NCBI GenBank assembly: GCA_023424015.1
Contig: JAFAEM010000005.1
Location: forward strand, 36,000 to 99,999
Length of the DNA stretch: 64,000 nucleotides
From: Bacteroidota bacterium
Lineage (GTDB): Bacteria; Bacteroidota; Bacteroidia; Chitinophagales; Chitinophagaceae
Reading direction: 5' to 3'
Positions 16,851 to 26,580 of the stretch are shown here, in pieces; positions within the stretch are counted from its first letter, which is position 1, and every line of letters starts with the position of its first letter. Under the pieces are notes generated by a model. That model did not search any database. It was not told the origin of the DNA and saw nothing but the letters and a program-made list of their open reading frames with translations. Made by a program: the position numbers and the translations under genes.

Positions 16851-17501
16851 ATGGCACACGCGTTTAAACTGAAAGTCTCGAAGACAATTGGAAAAGTTTC
16901 AGCAGAATATGATGTCCCCGCAAAGCCTTTTTGTATAATGACCCTCGCACATGGAGCTGGCGCCGGGATGAACCACAGTTTTATGAAAACGCTTGCTGAA
17001 TCCCTGGCGAACGTTGGCATTGCTGTTGTACGATTTAATTTTCCCTTCGCTGAAGGCAAAAAAGGAAGACCCGATTCACCCGCCATTGCCCAGCAAACCA
17101 TCGAAACTGCCATCATGCATGCACATGAGAAATTTCCAAAACTTCCGCTTTTCGTATCGGGAAAATCTTTTGGCGGGAGAATGTCTTCGCAATATTTATC
17201 TGAACATACACACGATTTTATAAAAGGAATTATTTTCTATGGCTTTCCGCTCCACCCCGCCGGTAAACCTTCAGTGGAACGGGCTGAACATTTAAAGAAA
17301 ATAAAAATACCCATGCTTTTCCTACAGGGCAGTCGCGATGCCCTGGCCACCTGGGAATTGATTGAACCCTTATGCACCACACTAAAGAAAGCAACATTGA
17401 TTAAGATAGATAATGCCGATCACTCCTTCAAAGCGGGCAAAGTGAATACGATGGAAATACTGACACAGGCGACAGAAAGCTGGGTTAGGAAGAAAATCTA
17501 A
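16851..17501 (+). CDS. Alpha/beta hydrolase of the KANL3/TEX30 (COG3571) type
   Basis: A 216-residue hydrolase. The oxyanion region TLAHGAGAGMNH, the nucleophile elbow SGKSFGGRMSS (Ser), the acid in LQGSRDALA and the base in NADHSFKAG form a full triad. Family members are small predicted esterases or dienelactone-hydrolase-like enzymes of unknown substrate. No signal peptide, so cytosolic. It is likely in a short operon with the upstream VOC gene. Confidence 0.85.
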   Translation: MAHAFKLKVSKTIGKVSAEYDVPAKPFCIMTLAHGAGAGMNHSFMKTLAESLANVGIAVVRFNFPFAEGKKGRPDSPAIAQQTIETAIMHAHEKFPKLPLFVSGKSFGGRMSSQYLSEHTHDFIKGIIFYGFPLHPAGKPSVERAEHLKKIKIPMLFLQGSRDALATWELIEPLCTTLKKATLIKIDNADHSFKAGKVNTMEILTQATESWVRKKI

Positions 17502-17636
17502 CCATGAACTGTTAATAATTAATTTTCCTGTTTCCCACGCAGACGGACAACCTTTCCTAAAAACGCAACGTATAGATGTAGCGCCCGGCGCCGGGAGCCC
17601 CGTTACCGCCTTTACTTAAAAATTAAAACTGCATTT

Positions 17637-18770
17637 ATGAAAAATTTCATGAAACGGCTAACCCATGCCGTTAACTTCATTATAATAGCTACCATACTGC
17701 TGCTTATTTTGATCGTTACTGGGTGTAGAAAAGCAGATATCAAAAAACTAAAAGACTACGACCAGGTCAACCTTGTTGCCAACAATGGAAACTATGGTGC
17801 AGCTAATATTGATCCGCTGCAAATCAATGCCTGGGGGCTGGCCTGGAGTCCGACGGGTATTGCATGGGTAAACTCCCAGGGCGGCCATGTGAGCGCCCTT
17901 TATAATGGTGAAGGTGTGGCGCCAAGGGTACCTGTAAATATCCCCTCGCCTGCCGGACCCGCAACGGGCAATCCTACCGGGATCGTCTTTAATGGCAGTG
18001 CTGATTTTGTGATCAGCAACGGGCAGGCCGCCCGTTTCCTGTTTGTAAATCTTGATGGTGTTTTATCTGGCTGGAACGGTGCAGCCGGCAACGACGCGAT
18101 CTTGATCCACAATAATTCCGCTACATCCGTTTACACCGGAATGGCCATAGGTGTGAGCCAGGGCGCCAATTATATCTACGCTTCTGATTTCAGGTCTGGC
18201 AAAATAGAAGTTTGGGACAAAAGCTTCAACCCCGTGGCTATGTCTTTCAAAGATCCATGGTTGCCGAAAGGATACTCACCTTTCAATATCCAGGCGGTAG
18301 ATGAATGGCTTTATGTGCTATATGCAAAAGTGGGACCTGATGGCAGGGACGAGAAAGGAGTGGGAAAAGGCATCGTCAGTATTTTCAGAACTGATGGCAG
18401 TTTTGTAAGAAGATTTGCCACAGGCGATCTGCTGAATGCCCCTTGGGGTGTGACTTCAGCACCCCGTCATTTTTTTGATGATCCTGAAGATGAAAATAAC
18501 AGAGGTGGTTATGCTTCAAAACCCGGCCATAGTGATTCAACCTTTATTCTCGTAGGTAACTTTGGCGATGGAAAGATAAATGTCTATTCTACCCGTGGTG
18601 AGTTTATCGGGCAGTTGAGATCACGCGGCCGAACAATTGTTATAGAGGGATTGTGGGCTATCGGTTTCGCGCCTCTCACGGCAACAACTATTGATCCCGA
18701 CAGGTTGTATTTTACGGCTGGCCCGGAGGATGAGATGGATGGTCTGTTTGGATACCTTATTAAAAAATAA
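17637..18770 (+). CDS. TIGR03118-family predicted lipoprotein
   Basis: A 377-residue protein with a long hydrophobic leader ending in LIVTGCRK, a plausible lipobox with acylated Cys around residue 31. The mature part matches TIGR03118: QVNLVANNGNYGAANIDPLQINAWGLA at the N-terminus (cut here over two segments), NPTGIVFN, and the closing LWAIGFAPL. These proteins have repeated NHL/beta-propeller-like blades with WGLA and WGV motifs. Function unknown; an outer-surface location is inferred. The start ATG at 17637 follows an A-rich stretch with no clear Shine-Dalgarno. Confidence 0.8.
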   Translation: MKNFMKRLTHAVNFIIIATILLLILIVTGCRKADIKKLKDYDQVNLVANNGNYGAANIDPLQINAWGLAWSPTGIAWVNSQGGHVSALYNGEGVAPRVPVNIPSPAGPATGNPTGIVFNGSADFVISNGQAARFLFVNLDGVLSGWNGAAGNDAILIHNNSATSVYTGMAIGVSQGANYIYASDFRSGKIEVWDKSFNPVAMSFKDPWLPKGYSPFNIQAVDEWLYVLYAKVGPDGRDEKGVGKGIVSIFRTDGSFVRRFATGDLLNAPWGVTSAPRHFFDDPEDENNRGGYASKPGHSDSTFILVGNFGDGKINVYSTRGEFIGQLRSRGRTIVIEGLWAIGFAPLTATTIDPDRLYFTAGPEDEMDGLFGYLIKK

Positions 18771-18934
18771 GACGGGTTGAGTTGATAAAAAGCCACGAAT
18801 ACTTCTCTTCGATTTCGTGAGGGGTTGAATAACCTGAAGAAGAAGTTTAGTGTTCGTGGTTCAATACAAACTATGATAAATTAAAAAACACCGTCCGTCC
18901 GCTTTTTACTCTTGGTTTTCTCAGGTTTTTGAGT

Positions 18935-19177
18935 TACTAGATGTCAGAAGCTTTAAGTGTCTGACCTGGCCCGTAGCATAGTTCGTTTTAAAAAACATTT
19001 CCTGTCAGTTTTTTAATCATGGTCTATTCAGGATTTTGTCCTACTAGATGTCAGAAGCTTTAAGTGTCTGACATGGCTTTGGAACCACTTAAGAAAAAAA
19101 CATTTTTAACCGGGGTTTCCATCGTGGCTTTCTCACGAATTTTCGCTACTAGATGTCAGAAGCTTTAAGTGTCTGAC
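18935..19177. repeat. Three-copy 31-nt palindromic repeat array, ~106-bp period
   Basis: Three identical 31-nt copies lie at 18935-18965, 19042-19072 and 19147-19177 (start-to-start 107 and 105 bp). Each begins TACTAGAT and contains GTCAGA ... TCTGAC, a 6-bp inverted repeat around an 11-nt loop; in copy 2 the stem extends to ATGTCAGA/TCTGACAT. The 54 nt before each copy align without gaps (an A-rich TTAAAAAACA box, then TTTTT, then TGG..TTCTCA) but are strongly diverged. So this is a tandem unit in which only the 31-mer stays fixed. It lies between the 3' ends of two convergent genes. An imperfect hairpin (CCACGAA...TTCGTGG) lies just before it at 18791-18862. Confidence 0.9.
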
Positions 19178-19231
19178 AAGCCATCGCAATTCGACCCACC
19201 AAATATCCCGGGCAGCACCAACTTTATCTAC

Positions 19232-21418
19232 CTACCTTTTTACAATCATCTGCTGTGCCGACTGTCCACCATTGCTTGCACGAAGTACATACACACCCGC
19301 CTGGAGACCATTCACATCGATTGTCTCTGTCTGACTGATTTTGTTCTTAACAATAGACTTCATGAGTTTACCAGACATATCGAACAATTCGAGCTTTGTA
19401 TTTTTACCTTCCCATCCTGCAGGAAGTCCCAGTTGGAAATAATTACTGGCAGGGTTGGGATATACATTCATCGAAGGCACAGTAGTCACATTATTGATCC
19501 TCACTGCGCGAAGATCTGAGTAAGAGAATTTTTCTGCTTCAACGATTTTAAGCCTGTAATAGATCACAGATTTCCCCGACTGGGCAATGGCATCTGTATA
19601 GTTATAGCTTCCTTTCCTGTTTGCGTTCTCCATTCCGAAGAACAAGGCGATTGTCGTAAAGATTTTTCCGTCGAAGCTTCTTTCCAACTCATACGTGGTG
19701 CCGGCAGTCTCTTCTTCAGTACTCCACAACAGCTTTACATTAGCATCCTGCAAGAGTGCATTAAAGCTGGTCAGTCGAACCGGAAGAATAAAACCATCTT
19801 CATCGCAGGCCCATACATCGGAAAATGTTATGCTCGCAACGGTGCCTCCGGCTCCGGCCGTTGCGCCATTCGGTATAAATTCAGTGACATGTGCGGAAGA
19901 TGAAATACCATTAGTACCGCCATTTACAAGCCTGCCAACGGTTGTAGCTGTAGTCAATATCATACCGCCACCGCCTCCACCGCCGGGACCTTCAGCTTCA
20001 TTGCTCAGTGGCAATTGGTCTCCACCTTTGCCACCATTTGCTTCCAGGGATACAGCGCTGATATTACCAGAAGCATTCAGGATTATCGCACCGCCACCAC
20101 CAGCGCCACCACCGGCATCGATAAACGAGTTTTGTGTGCTAAAGCCATCCTGGCCGTTTGCAGTGATCTTACCGCTACCTGAAATATTTCCATTGGCGAG
20201 CACATAAACGATACCGCCACCATTTCCACCATCACCTGACGAGTTGTTATTACCATCACCTGCACCACCGCCGCCACCCATGAATACACGGGTGTTGCCA
20301 TGATAATCCAGCGGTCTGCCACCAAAACCACCAACATTCTGACGGCGGTCGCCGCCCCAGGCGCTGTTACCAGGTCCTACTGATAGAGCATTCTGATTTG
20401 AACTGGAAAAAGTATAGCCACCACGGCCGCCGCCGGTAGATACATTATTGGCAAAACCTGAACCTTCGAGATTCCAGGCACTGGCCCAGCCTGCGACTGA
20501 ATTATCTTTAATGCCAGTTCCGTTCCATGGAGTCAACACACCGTTAACACCGGCATTGGAGCCACCACCGCCACCTGCGTTGTGTCCGTTACCACCACCG
20601 CCACCGTTGGCGGGAGCACCGCGACCATAAGCTCCATTGAGTAATGTATTATAATCGTTCGAATTACCAGCAATACTCTCACCTTTCGAAGCGGCTGTAT
20701 TAGGTGAATCGATCCTGTATAAGCTAATGACCGCAGCGCCGCTTGTTGAACTTATGTTCTTGATATCTACCCCTCCACGAAATCCGATGTGGTTTGCAGA
20801 AATAGTTCCGTTAATATTCATATTGCCCTGTGCTTCTAACGCTACCACGCCGCCAGTTTCACCAGACCAGGCAAGACCCGTGATCGTTACGCCAGCACTT
20901 ATATTCAGGGTACTAAAGCGAGGTATCCTGATCACCTGTGTTCTGCTTCTACCTGCCTGTGTATATGAATTGTTCAGACCTTCACAGAGGAAAATGGTAT
21001 TAGCAGAGACCTGGTAAACCGTCCTCAATTCATAGTTACCTGTATTGTGATAATCAGTGATCTGGCCGTAGCTGGAATTATTGGTTGTAGTGATGTCTGC
21101 ACCCTGAACCTGGATGATCATGATCAGGTCACCGGCGCTCAAAACATCCGACGCAAAAACATTGGCTGAATTTGTGAATGAGTACGACCCGCTTAGCTGG
21201 GATACATCAGAAACCGTTATAGAAAGTGATCCCACGTTGACCGAACTTGCAAGAGACGTGTAGCGGTTCAGAATATAAGTACCAGGAACATTCAGGTTAT
21301 GGGCGCCATCCTTTCCTTTAAAATCCTGCGCCCTGAGCGCGGAGATGAGAGTAATTGCAAAACTAAGGATGAGTAGTTTCTTAGACCTTACAGGCCCACA
21401 GGGTAAAATTGTTTTCAT
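19232..21418 (-). CDS. Glycine-rich secreted surface protein with T9SS sorting domain
   Basis: A 728-residue exported protein. The signal peptide covers the first ~30 residues (LLILSFAITLISALRAQ). Residues ~200-510 are extremely glycine-rich (GGGGG and GGAGG runs, with beta-helix-like repeats such as GNINISGTISA). The C-terminal ~80 residues form a type A T9SS sorting domain: NVYPNPASNYFQLGLP, LFDMSGKLMKS, GLQAGVYVLRA, and QQMIVKR at the end. It is probably secreted through T9SS and anchored at the cell surface. The large Gly-rich region suggests an adhesive or structural role, by composition only. Confidence 0.88.
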   Translation of the reverse strand: MKTILPCGPVRSKKLLILSFAITLISALRAQDFKGKDGAHNLNVPGTYILNRYTSLASSVNVGSLSITVSDVSQLSGSYSFTNSANVFASDVLSAGDLIMIIQVQGADITTTNNSSYGQITDYHNTGNYELRTVYQVSANTIFLCEGLNNSYTQAGRSRTQVIRIPRFSTLNISAGVTITGLAWSGETGGVVALEAQGNMNINGTISANHIGFRGGVDIKNISSTSGAAVISLYRIDSPNTAASKGESIAGNSNDYNTLLNGAYGRGAPANGGGGGNGHNAGGGGGSNAGVNGVLTPWNGTGIKDNSVAGWASAWNLEGSGFANNVSTGGGRGGYTFSSSNQNALSVGPGNSAWGGDRRQNVGGFGGRPLDYHGNTRVFMGGGGGAGDGNNNSSGDGGNGGGIVYVLANGNISGSGKITANGQDGFSTQNSFIDAGGGAGGGGAIILNASGNISAVSLEANGGKGGDQLPLSNEAEGPGGGGGGGMILTTATTVGRLVNGGTNGISSSAHVTEFIPNGATAGAGGTVASITFSDVWACDEDGFILPVRLTSFNALLQDANVKLLWSTEEETAGTTYELERSFDGKIFTTIALFFGMENANRKGSYNYTDAIAQSGKSVIYYRLKIVEAEKFSYSDLRAVRINNVTTVPSMNVYPNPASNYFQLGLPAGWEGKNTKLELFDMSGKLMKSIVKNKISQTETIDVNGLQAGVYVLRASNGGQSAQQMIVKR

Positions 21419-21893
21419 ACTATAGGGTTTACGGGTTTGACAGGTTTGAGGCGCTTCGGTATCGTGAATGAACGAAGACGCTTACGTAACTCTGTCATTC
21501 GGGATCAAAAATATACTTGGTTATTTTACTTTGCAAGTTTTACGAGTATATTTTCTCGTTTAAACCCGTATTTTACACATAGTAAAATTTTATTCAGCTT
21601 AATATCAACTAATTAATCATACAAAAAAACTCTATTTTTTTTAAGTTTACAGCCCCGTAGTTTTACGATTTTACCAGTTTTTATAGTATTAAATACATTT
21701 TGTTGCAGGCGCGAATTCAATTAACAATGGTCTAAATTGGGACTCTGAACCCCTTGCTTCATGCAACGAATTCTGTTTTTGTGGTGTCATCCTGCCAGAA
21801 ATCCGGGTACGACAGAAATGGTGAGCCGGCATTTAATTAATATTATAAATAATTACAACGCGGAAGCAGTATCCGTGAAAAATATTTATCGAA
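21419..21893. other. 475-bp AT-rich divergent spacer without genes
   Basis: It separates the Gly-rich surface protein (minus) from the DUF4397 lipoprotein (plus). I see a good promoter only for the minus-strand gene (21506-21536). The middle (21590-21700) is very AT-rich with T/A runs. No ORF with coding character and no clear RNA structure were seen. Confidence 0.6.
21506..21536 (-). promoter_or_regulatory. Predicted promoter of the Gly-rich surface protein gene
   Basis: On the minus strand TTG (21536-21534), a 20-nt spacer, then TATTTTTG (21513-21506), a full match to TAnnTTTG. It leaves a ~80-nt untranslated leader before the ATG at 21418. Confidence 0.5.
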
Positions 21894-22607
21894 ATGATGA
21901 CCAATTTGAAATGGCGCTTTAGTGGAATGCTTGTATTGATAGTAGTGCTGGTAAGTGGGTGTTTGAAATCAGATCCGCCCGGACCTAATACCCCGAAAAC
22001 CTATATTTCCCTGATGCACCTCGCGCCCACGGCGCCGGCGCTCGATGTTTATTTTAATGACAACCGCGTTTCCAATAACGCATTTACCCCAGGTGCTGCG
22101 ACTTCCGGATATAATGGTGTTGACCACGGCTTTTTCACAGTGAAATTTAAAAAGGCGGGGGCTGATAGTCTTGTAACCGAAATACCACAGGCGCTTTACG
22201 ATTCCATGAGCTTTTATACGCTGATGATCTACAACGAACAGGTTGATGGTCCTGCCAAAGTCTTACGTATCAGGGACGATTTTTCCGGCCTGGCTACTAC
22301 AAAGCCTTACTACCGGTTTTTCCATGCCAGTCCAAATACCGATGATGTGGACCTTTATATTGATAATGTAAAGATCGAAACGGACCGTTCACATGCCGAT
22401 AATGTAGGTTTCGCACTTTATAATAAATTCTCTGAGATCATTTCGGGCCATCACACGCTGGAGGTTCGTCTGGCCGGTACGGCTACTGTTGTAGCCACCG
22501 CAAATATTGAATTGATCCAGGGCAACGCGTACACCTTTTATTTGAAAGGCCTCGAGGGTGGCACTGGTAACAAGCAGCTCACCCTGTCTGTTCTCCGCGC
22601 AGTATAA
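21894..22607 (+). CDS. DUF4397 lipoprotein
   Basis: A 237-residue predicted lipoprotein: the hydrophobic leader ends in VLVSGC, with the acylated Cys near residue 23. Two DUF4397 beta domains follow, seen in ISLMHLAPTAPALDVYFN and YYRFFHASPNTDDVDLYID, the typical repeated opening strands of the family. The function of DUF4397 is unknown; in Bacteroidota these proteins are often encoded near surface carbohydrate or adhesion systems. It is a single gene. Either of two adjacent ATGs (MMTNLK) may be used. Confidence 0.88.
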   Translation: MMTNLKWRFSGMLVLIVVLVSGCLKSDPPGPNTPKTYISLMHLAPTAPALDVYFNDNRVSNNAFTPGAATSGYNGVDHGFFTVKFKKAGADSLVTEIPQALYDSMSFYTLMIYNEQVDGPAKVLRIRDDFSGLATTKPYYRFFHASPNTDDVDLYIDNVKIETDRSHADNVGFALYNKFSEIISGHHTLEVRLAGTATVVATANIELIQGNAYTFYLKGLEGGTGNKQLTLSVLRAV

Positions 22608-22797
22608 AAAGTATTGCTTTTCAACAAATCGGGAATTACTGGTATTTTCTATATGTGAAAATGCCGGTAACTCCAGGCTTTGCAGCTACCGCCGATTTAA
22701 AATAGGGCTGAAATTTCTTACTAACAATAATTGGAACTACGGGGATTTTTTAAAATATTTATAGGTGATTGTGAGTTTAAACTAACTGTTAACAACC

Positions 22798-23184
22798 ATG
22801 AACCTTAGCAACCACCTTATCTACTGGATCGCCCGTTTCCCAAAAACAATGACGATCGAACTGGACGATCTTGTTGAAGCACTTCAATACAAAATTCCAG
22901 GCATCGAACTTAGCGGTACCAATTTTCGCGGCGGCTTTGAAATTTTCATCCCTATGGATGGTCTCACTTATTCCAACGACGAAGGATTATTGCGTCAGCA
23001 TTATATTGTGATCACGGTCGACTCCATCAGGAATGCGGTCCGGGTCTTTATTTACAAAGAAGAAAAACTCACTGCCACCTTCGACATGATAAGAGAACCC
23101 TTCTGCGAAGTGGTTGGAGCGGTCAAGGAATATATTAAAGAACACAAAGCGGTTGATAAGCTGCTTTGCAAGTTCATACAATAA
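22798..23184 (+). CDS. Conserved-looking hypothetical protein, 128 aa
   Basis: A soluble protein of 128 residues, with no signal peptide or membrane segment. It begins with an amphipathic region (NHLIYWIARFPKTMTIELDDLVEAL), then alternates beta strands (HYIVITVDSIRNAVRVFIYKE, shown only in part) and ends in a Lys-rich helix. I do not recognise a family. The ATG at 22798 follows AACAACC, with no strong ribosome-binding site. It lies 9 bp from the convergent xthA gene end. Confidence 0.6.
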   Translation: MNLSNHLIYWIARFPKTMTIELDDLVEALQYKIPGIELSGTNFRGGFEIFIPMDGLTYSNDEGLLRQHYIVITVDSIRNAVRVFIYKEEKLTATFDMIREPFCEVVGAVKEYIKEHKAVDKLLCKFIQ

Positions 23185-23193
23185 CTTACCCGG

Positions 23194-23970
23194 TTATTTA
23201 TTTTTCAATTCTATCCACACCGGCGCATGATCACTGGTTTTTTCCCAACCGCGAACATGCCTGTCCACTCCAGCTTTGCGAAGACGAGGCACAAGATCAG
23301 GACTAAGCAGGAAATGATCGATCCTCAATCCGGCGTCACGAGCATAAGCATTTCGAAAATAATCCCAGAATGTATAGATCTTCTCACCGGGATGGAGTTT
23401 CCGCAGGGCATCGGTCCATCCCTGGTTAATCAGTTTACTGAACGCCTCCCGCACTTCGATACGAAATAATGCGTCATTGACCCAGCGCTCCGGTTTATAG
23501 ACATCAAGCTCAGTGGGCATCACATTAAAATCTCCTACCAGCATCGCCGGTTGTATGCCAGCGAGTATTTTTTTTGCATGCGCACCCAGGCGCTGAAACC
23601 ATTTTAGCTTGTACTCGAATTTGGGACCCGGATATGGATTACCATTTGGCAGATATAGGCAACCTATGAGAATACCGTTAACATTAGCTTCGATATATCG
23701 ACTGTGCACATCCTCAGGATCGCCAGGCAACGCCCGCCTCACTTCTTCAGGCTTTCCCTTCTTTGATAATATGGCTACACCGTTCCAACTCTTCTGACCA
23801 TGCCAGATGGCTTCATAACCGGCTTCCTTAATACTGAGTTCTGGAAATTTTTCACCAGGTGCTTTTAGTTCCTGGAGGCAAACAATATCCGGTGAGGTTT
23901 CGTCCAGCCATCGCAGCAATACAGGCAACCTGCCATTGACGCCATTCACATTATAAGTAGCAATCCGCAT
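23194..23970 (-). CDS. xthA: Exodeoxyribonuclease III
   Basis: Mg-dependent AP endonuclease and 3'-5' exonuclease for base-excision repair, 258 residues. The catalytic residues are visible: Asn in ATYNVNGVNGR, Glu in CLQELKAPGEKFPE, the VGDFNVMPTELDVY segment with Asp and Asn, and the closing RIDHFLLS and SDHAPVWIEL with Asp and His. This is the XthA/ExoA type and is cytosolic. It is a single gene. Confidence 0.95.
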   Translation of the reverse strand: MRIATYNVNGVNGRLPVLLRWLDETSPDIVCLQELKAPGEKFPELSIKEAGYEAIWHGQKSWNGVAILSKKGKPEEVRRALPGDPEDVHSRYIEANVNGILIGCLYLPNGNPYPGPKFEYKLKWFQRLGAHAKKILAGIQPAMLVGDFNVMPTELDVYKPERWVNDALFRIEVREAFSKLINQGWTDALRKLHPGEKIYTFWDYFRNAYARDAGLRIDHFLLSPDLVPRLRKAGVDRHVRGWEKTSDHAPVWIELKNK

Positions 23971-24069
23971 GTTGTTTTTAAGTTAAGCACTACCACTTGC
24001 GATCTCAAGCAAATATCCTTCTTCCTTTTTTTCGTATAAGTAAAAGAATGAGCACTACATCACGGAACG

Positions 24070-26490
24070 TTATTCGATTCTTAACAATTCTGAATTCCCA
24101 CCATTCATATTTAGCAAAATCTTCGTTGCCTTATTATCGGCACCTTTCTCAAAACGCAGCCGGGCATTGATCTTCTTAATAACAAACTCGCTTTCCGAAA
24201 CTGGATGTAATTGTAATCTGGACTGGTCGTTTGGATGAGCGTAGTATTTCCCATTCTCTTCTAAAATAGTCACAACAGTATTGGCATCGAGTCTATATTT
24301 ACCAACGTACTGGTTAAACACGGACGGGTGCATTTCAACGATCTTCTCCTCAGCCAGTTTTTCTGCCCTCAATTCCTGGCCACCCTGGTAAAACATCGCA
24401 TGATCTATCACACCCAATTCACCTTTCATGAATTTTACTTTAGCTTCTACCACCTTCCAGAAAAATTCGTGTTCGGCAGCGGGAAAAATTTCGAATTTGG
24501 GCTGACCAGTCAACTGGGCAAACAACTTTTCTCCCTCGGTGGAAAATGTCATCACACCAATATTCCCCAGCTGATAACGACCAGTGTATTGCTCCAGGTT
24601 ACCAGGCTTAATTCTGGCAACAGCATAGGAGGTTTGTGCTTCCATTTTATCCCACAAAAAAGCCTCAGCTATTTTCTCCGGACTAAAATTTACCTGCGGA
24701 TCAGAGGTATTGGTAAACATTACCACGGTGAGCTTGTCTTCAGGATAATAGACCAACTGTGTCAGGAATCCATGTAACCCCCCGCTGTGCCCGATGGCAT
24801 CAACACCACGGTATTTATACATGGCAAGTCCATACCCATATTTGGGCGATGCCTGTTCTCCGCTATTCAGCACTACGGGTGTAATCGTGGCCCTGTAACT
24901 TTCCTCACTTAGCACCTGACCACTATGCAGGGCCCGGTTCCATTTCAACAGATCATCCAATGTTGAATACATGGCACCTGCAGCGCCTGCCCAGGACATG
25001 TCCCAGTTCAAGCTTTCTTCAAATTTATTCTCATTGGTACGAGAATATCCTTTTGCTTCCCTGTCCAGTTTAATACCCGCGTAGTGTACACCGGTATTTT
25101 TCATCTGTAGGGGATCAAAAAAAGTTTCTTTGAGGAAATCACCATATGACTTTCCCGAAACCTTGCTAATAATATAACCCAGTAGAAAATATCCGGAGTT
25201 ATTGTACTGATACCGCTCCCCGGGATTAAAATCATAGGGATCATTTATAAAAAAAGCGAGCAGTGAATCAGGTGTAATAGTTTTTGTGACACGGTTTATA
25301 AACTCAGCCTTACCGGTATAACTATGAATACCCGAAGTGTGTGTAAGCAGGTGATGGATAGTAACCTCATCTCCTCTTGGAAAATCAGGGATAAACTTGG
25401 TTAATTTGTCTTTCACACTTAGCAGGCCTTTTTCCTGCAACTTCATGATTGCACAGGCTGTAAACTGTTTGGTGACCGACCCTATGCGAAATTTTGTTTC
25501 GGGTGTAACGCGGGCTTTCGCCGCCATGTTAGCATAGCCAAAACCTTTCCTATACACCAACTTGCCATCCTTCGCCACCAGGACGGCCATGCCCGGTGAA
25601 GGCTTATCATTTAAGGAACTATAAAATTGATCGGTGAGTGTTTCTCCAGGTGGTACGGGCTTATCAGCAGCGCCTTTTTCCAATAAAAACTGCGCTACTT
25701 CCTTTCTCCCCCCAACCTTGGCTGCTACAACAGGCAATAAGCCATTCTCGTCAGCCATGTTTAGATTGGCGCCATGGTCGGCCAGCATTTTCACCTTATC
25801 CAACGCGCCCCATGCGGAAGCTTTGGTTAGTTGCTGCGCCAGCGCTTTTTTATCCAGAAGTCTGGCAGTGAACCCCCATCCTCCCCTCATGTCCTGGACC
25901 TTCAACAAAATCTGGTTACTGCCTTTTTCAAGTTCAAGGGGTATCAGATCATTGTCTTTTTCAATGCCACGTGGTGTCCAATTCTCATGCACCAGTTTAC
26001 CGTTATGCCACACTTTAATACCGTCATCGCTCCCCACCGTAAGCATAACTCTCATTGGCTGATTTGCTTTTATCTCCGCCAGTGCATATGCGTACGCGAA
26101 ATCTTTTTTACCAAAAATGCTGTCAAGGTCGATAATATCGTTGTTCTGGGATACCTGTTTCCATCTGAGATGATTCTCCGCAGATATCAACGCCAATAAA
26201 GGCTGACCAGCTACCACTTTAAGATTGGCAGTAAAATCAGCTTTGAAGGCCTCTTCCTGCACCTGGTCTTCCGGTGCAATCGAATCATTAGTTACAGTAA
26301 ATGGACCCGCCACCAACCAGTGCTGCATGAATTTTCCAGCCGTAATAAGTCCATAACTGGCTTTCCCATATCCACCGGAGGTATTTTGCTTCGCAGCCTG
26401 CGTAAAAGCAAGATCCGGTTTTAGGATCAGGATAAATATAGCCAGATAGAAAAATGAGGAGAGTCTCCCAAATGCAGCCCTGGTGTCCAT
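24070..26490 (-). CDS. Exported serine hydrolase (beta-lactamase family) fused to PA14-like and ankyrin regions
   Basis: An 806-residue protein with a signal peptide (~residues 1-31). Residues ~55-215 look like a PA14/galactose-binding beta region (LTVGSDDGIKVWHNGKLVHEN). Residues ~225-275 hold two ankyrin-like repeats (MLADHGANLNMADENGLLPV). Residues ~285-610 are a class C beta-lactamase/DD-peptidase-type domain: SVTK with the nucleophile in RIGSVTKQF, YNN in YQYNNSGYF, and HSGG in GHSGGLHGF. The last ~190 residues are two beta domains that often follow such hydrolases (YTGRYQLG, YVGKYRLD). It is a periplasmic or surface esterase/peptidase; true beta-lactam hydrolysis is not implied. Confidence 0.85.
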   Translation of the reverse strand: MDTRAAFGRLSSFFYLAIFILILKPDLAFTQAAKQNTSGGYGKASYGLITAGKFMQHWLVAGPFTVTNDSIAPEDQVQEEAFKADFTANLKVVAGQPLLALISAENHLRWKQVSQNNDIIDLDSIFGKKDFAYAYALAEIKANQPMRVMLTVGSDDGIKVWHNGKLVHENWTPRGIEKDNDLIPLELEKGSNQILLKVQDMRGGWGFTARLLDKKALAQQLTKASAWGALDKVKMLADHGANLNMADENGLLPVVAAKVGGRKEVAQFLLEKGAADKPVPPGETLTDQFYSSLNDKPSPGMAVLVAKDGKLVYRKGFGYANMAAKARVTPETKFRIGSVTKQFTACAIMKLQEKGLLSVKDKLTKFIPDFPRGDEVTIHHLLTHTSGIHSYTGKAEFINRVTKTITPDSLLAFFINDPYDFNPGERYQYNNSGYFLLGYIISKVSGKSYGDFLKETFFDPLQMKNTGVHYAGIKLDREAKGYSRTNENKFEESLNWDMSWAGAAGAMYSTLDDLLKWNRALHSGQVLSEESYRATITPVVLNSGEQASPKYGYGLAMYKYRGVDAIGHSGGLHGFLTQLVYYPEDKLTVVMFTNTSDPQVNFSPEKIAEAFLWDKMEAQTSYAVARIKPGNLEQYTGRYQLGNIGVMTFSTEGEKLFAQLTGQPKFEIFPAAEHEFFWKVVEAKVKFMKGELGVIDHAMFYQGGQELRAEKLAEEKIVEMHPSVFNQYVGKYRLDANTVVTILEENGKYYAHPNDQSRLQLHPVSESEFVIKKINARLRFEKGADNKATKILLNMNGGNSELLRIE

Positions 26491-26580
26491 GTTGATTGAT
26501 TTGTATGGAATTTACTAAATAAATCCTATGCCGGACACCCGGAGTTTCAAATTGCTATTTATTTAACGATTGTGATCGTT

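Noticed and set aside
17580..17600. GCCCGGCGCCGGGAGC as a terminator
   Set aside because: A GC palindrome without a T run, and it lies upstream rather than directly behind a gene; too short to be sure.
18935..19177. CRISPR array
   Set aside because: Only three repeats, the ~75-nt intervals are homologous to each other rather than unique, and no cas genes are near.
19695..20630. Proline-rich ORFs on the plus strand
   Set aside because: They are the antisense reading of the glycine-codon-rich surface protein gene; no start signal or family likeness.
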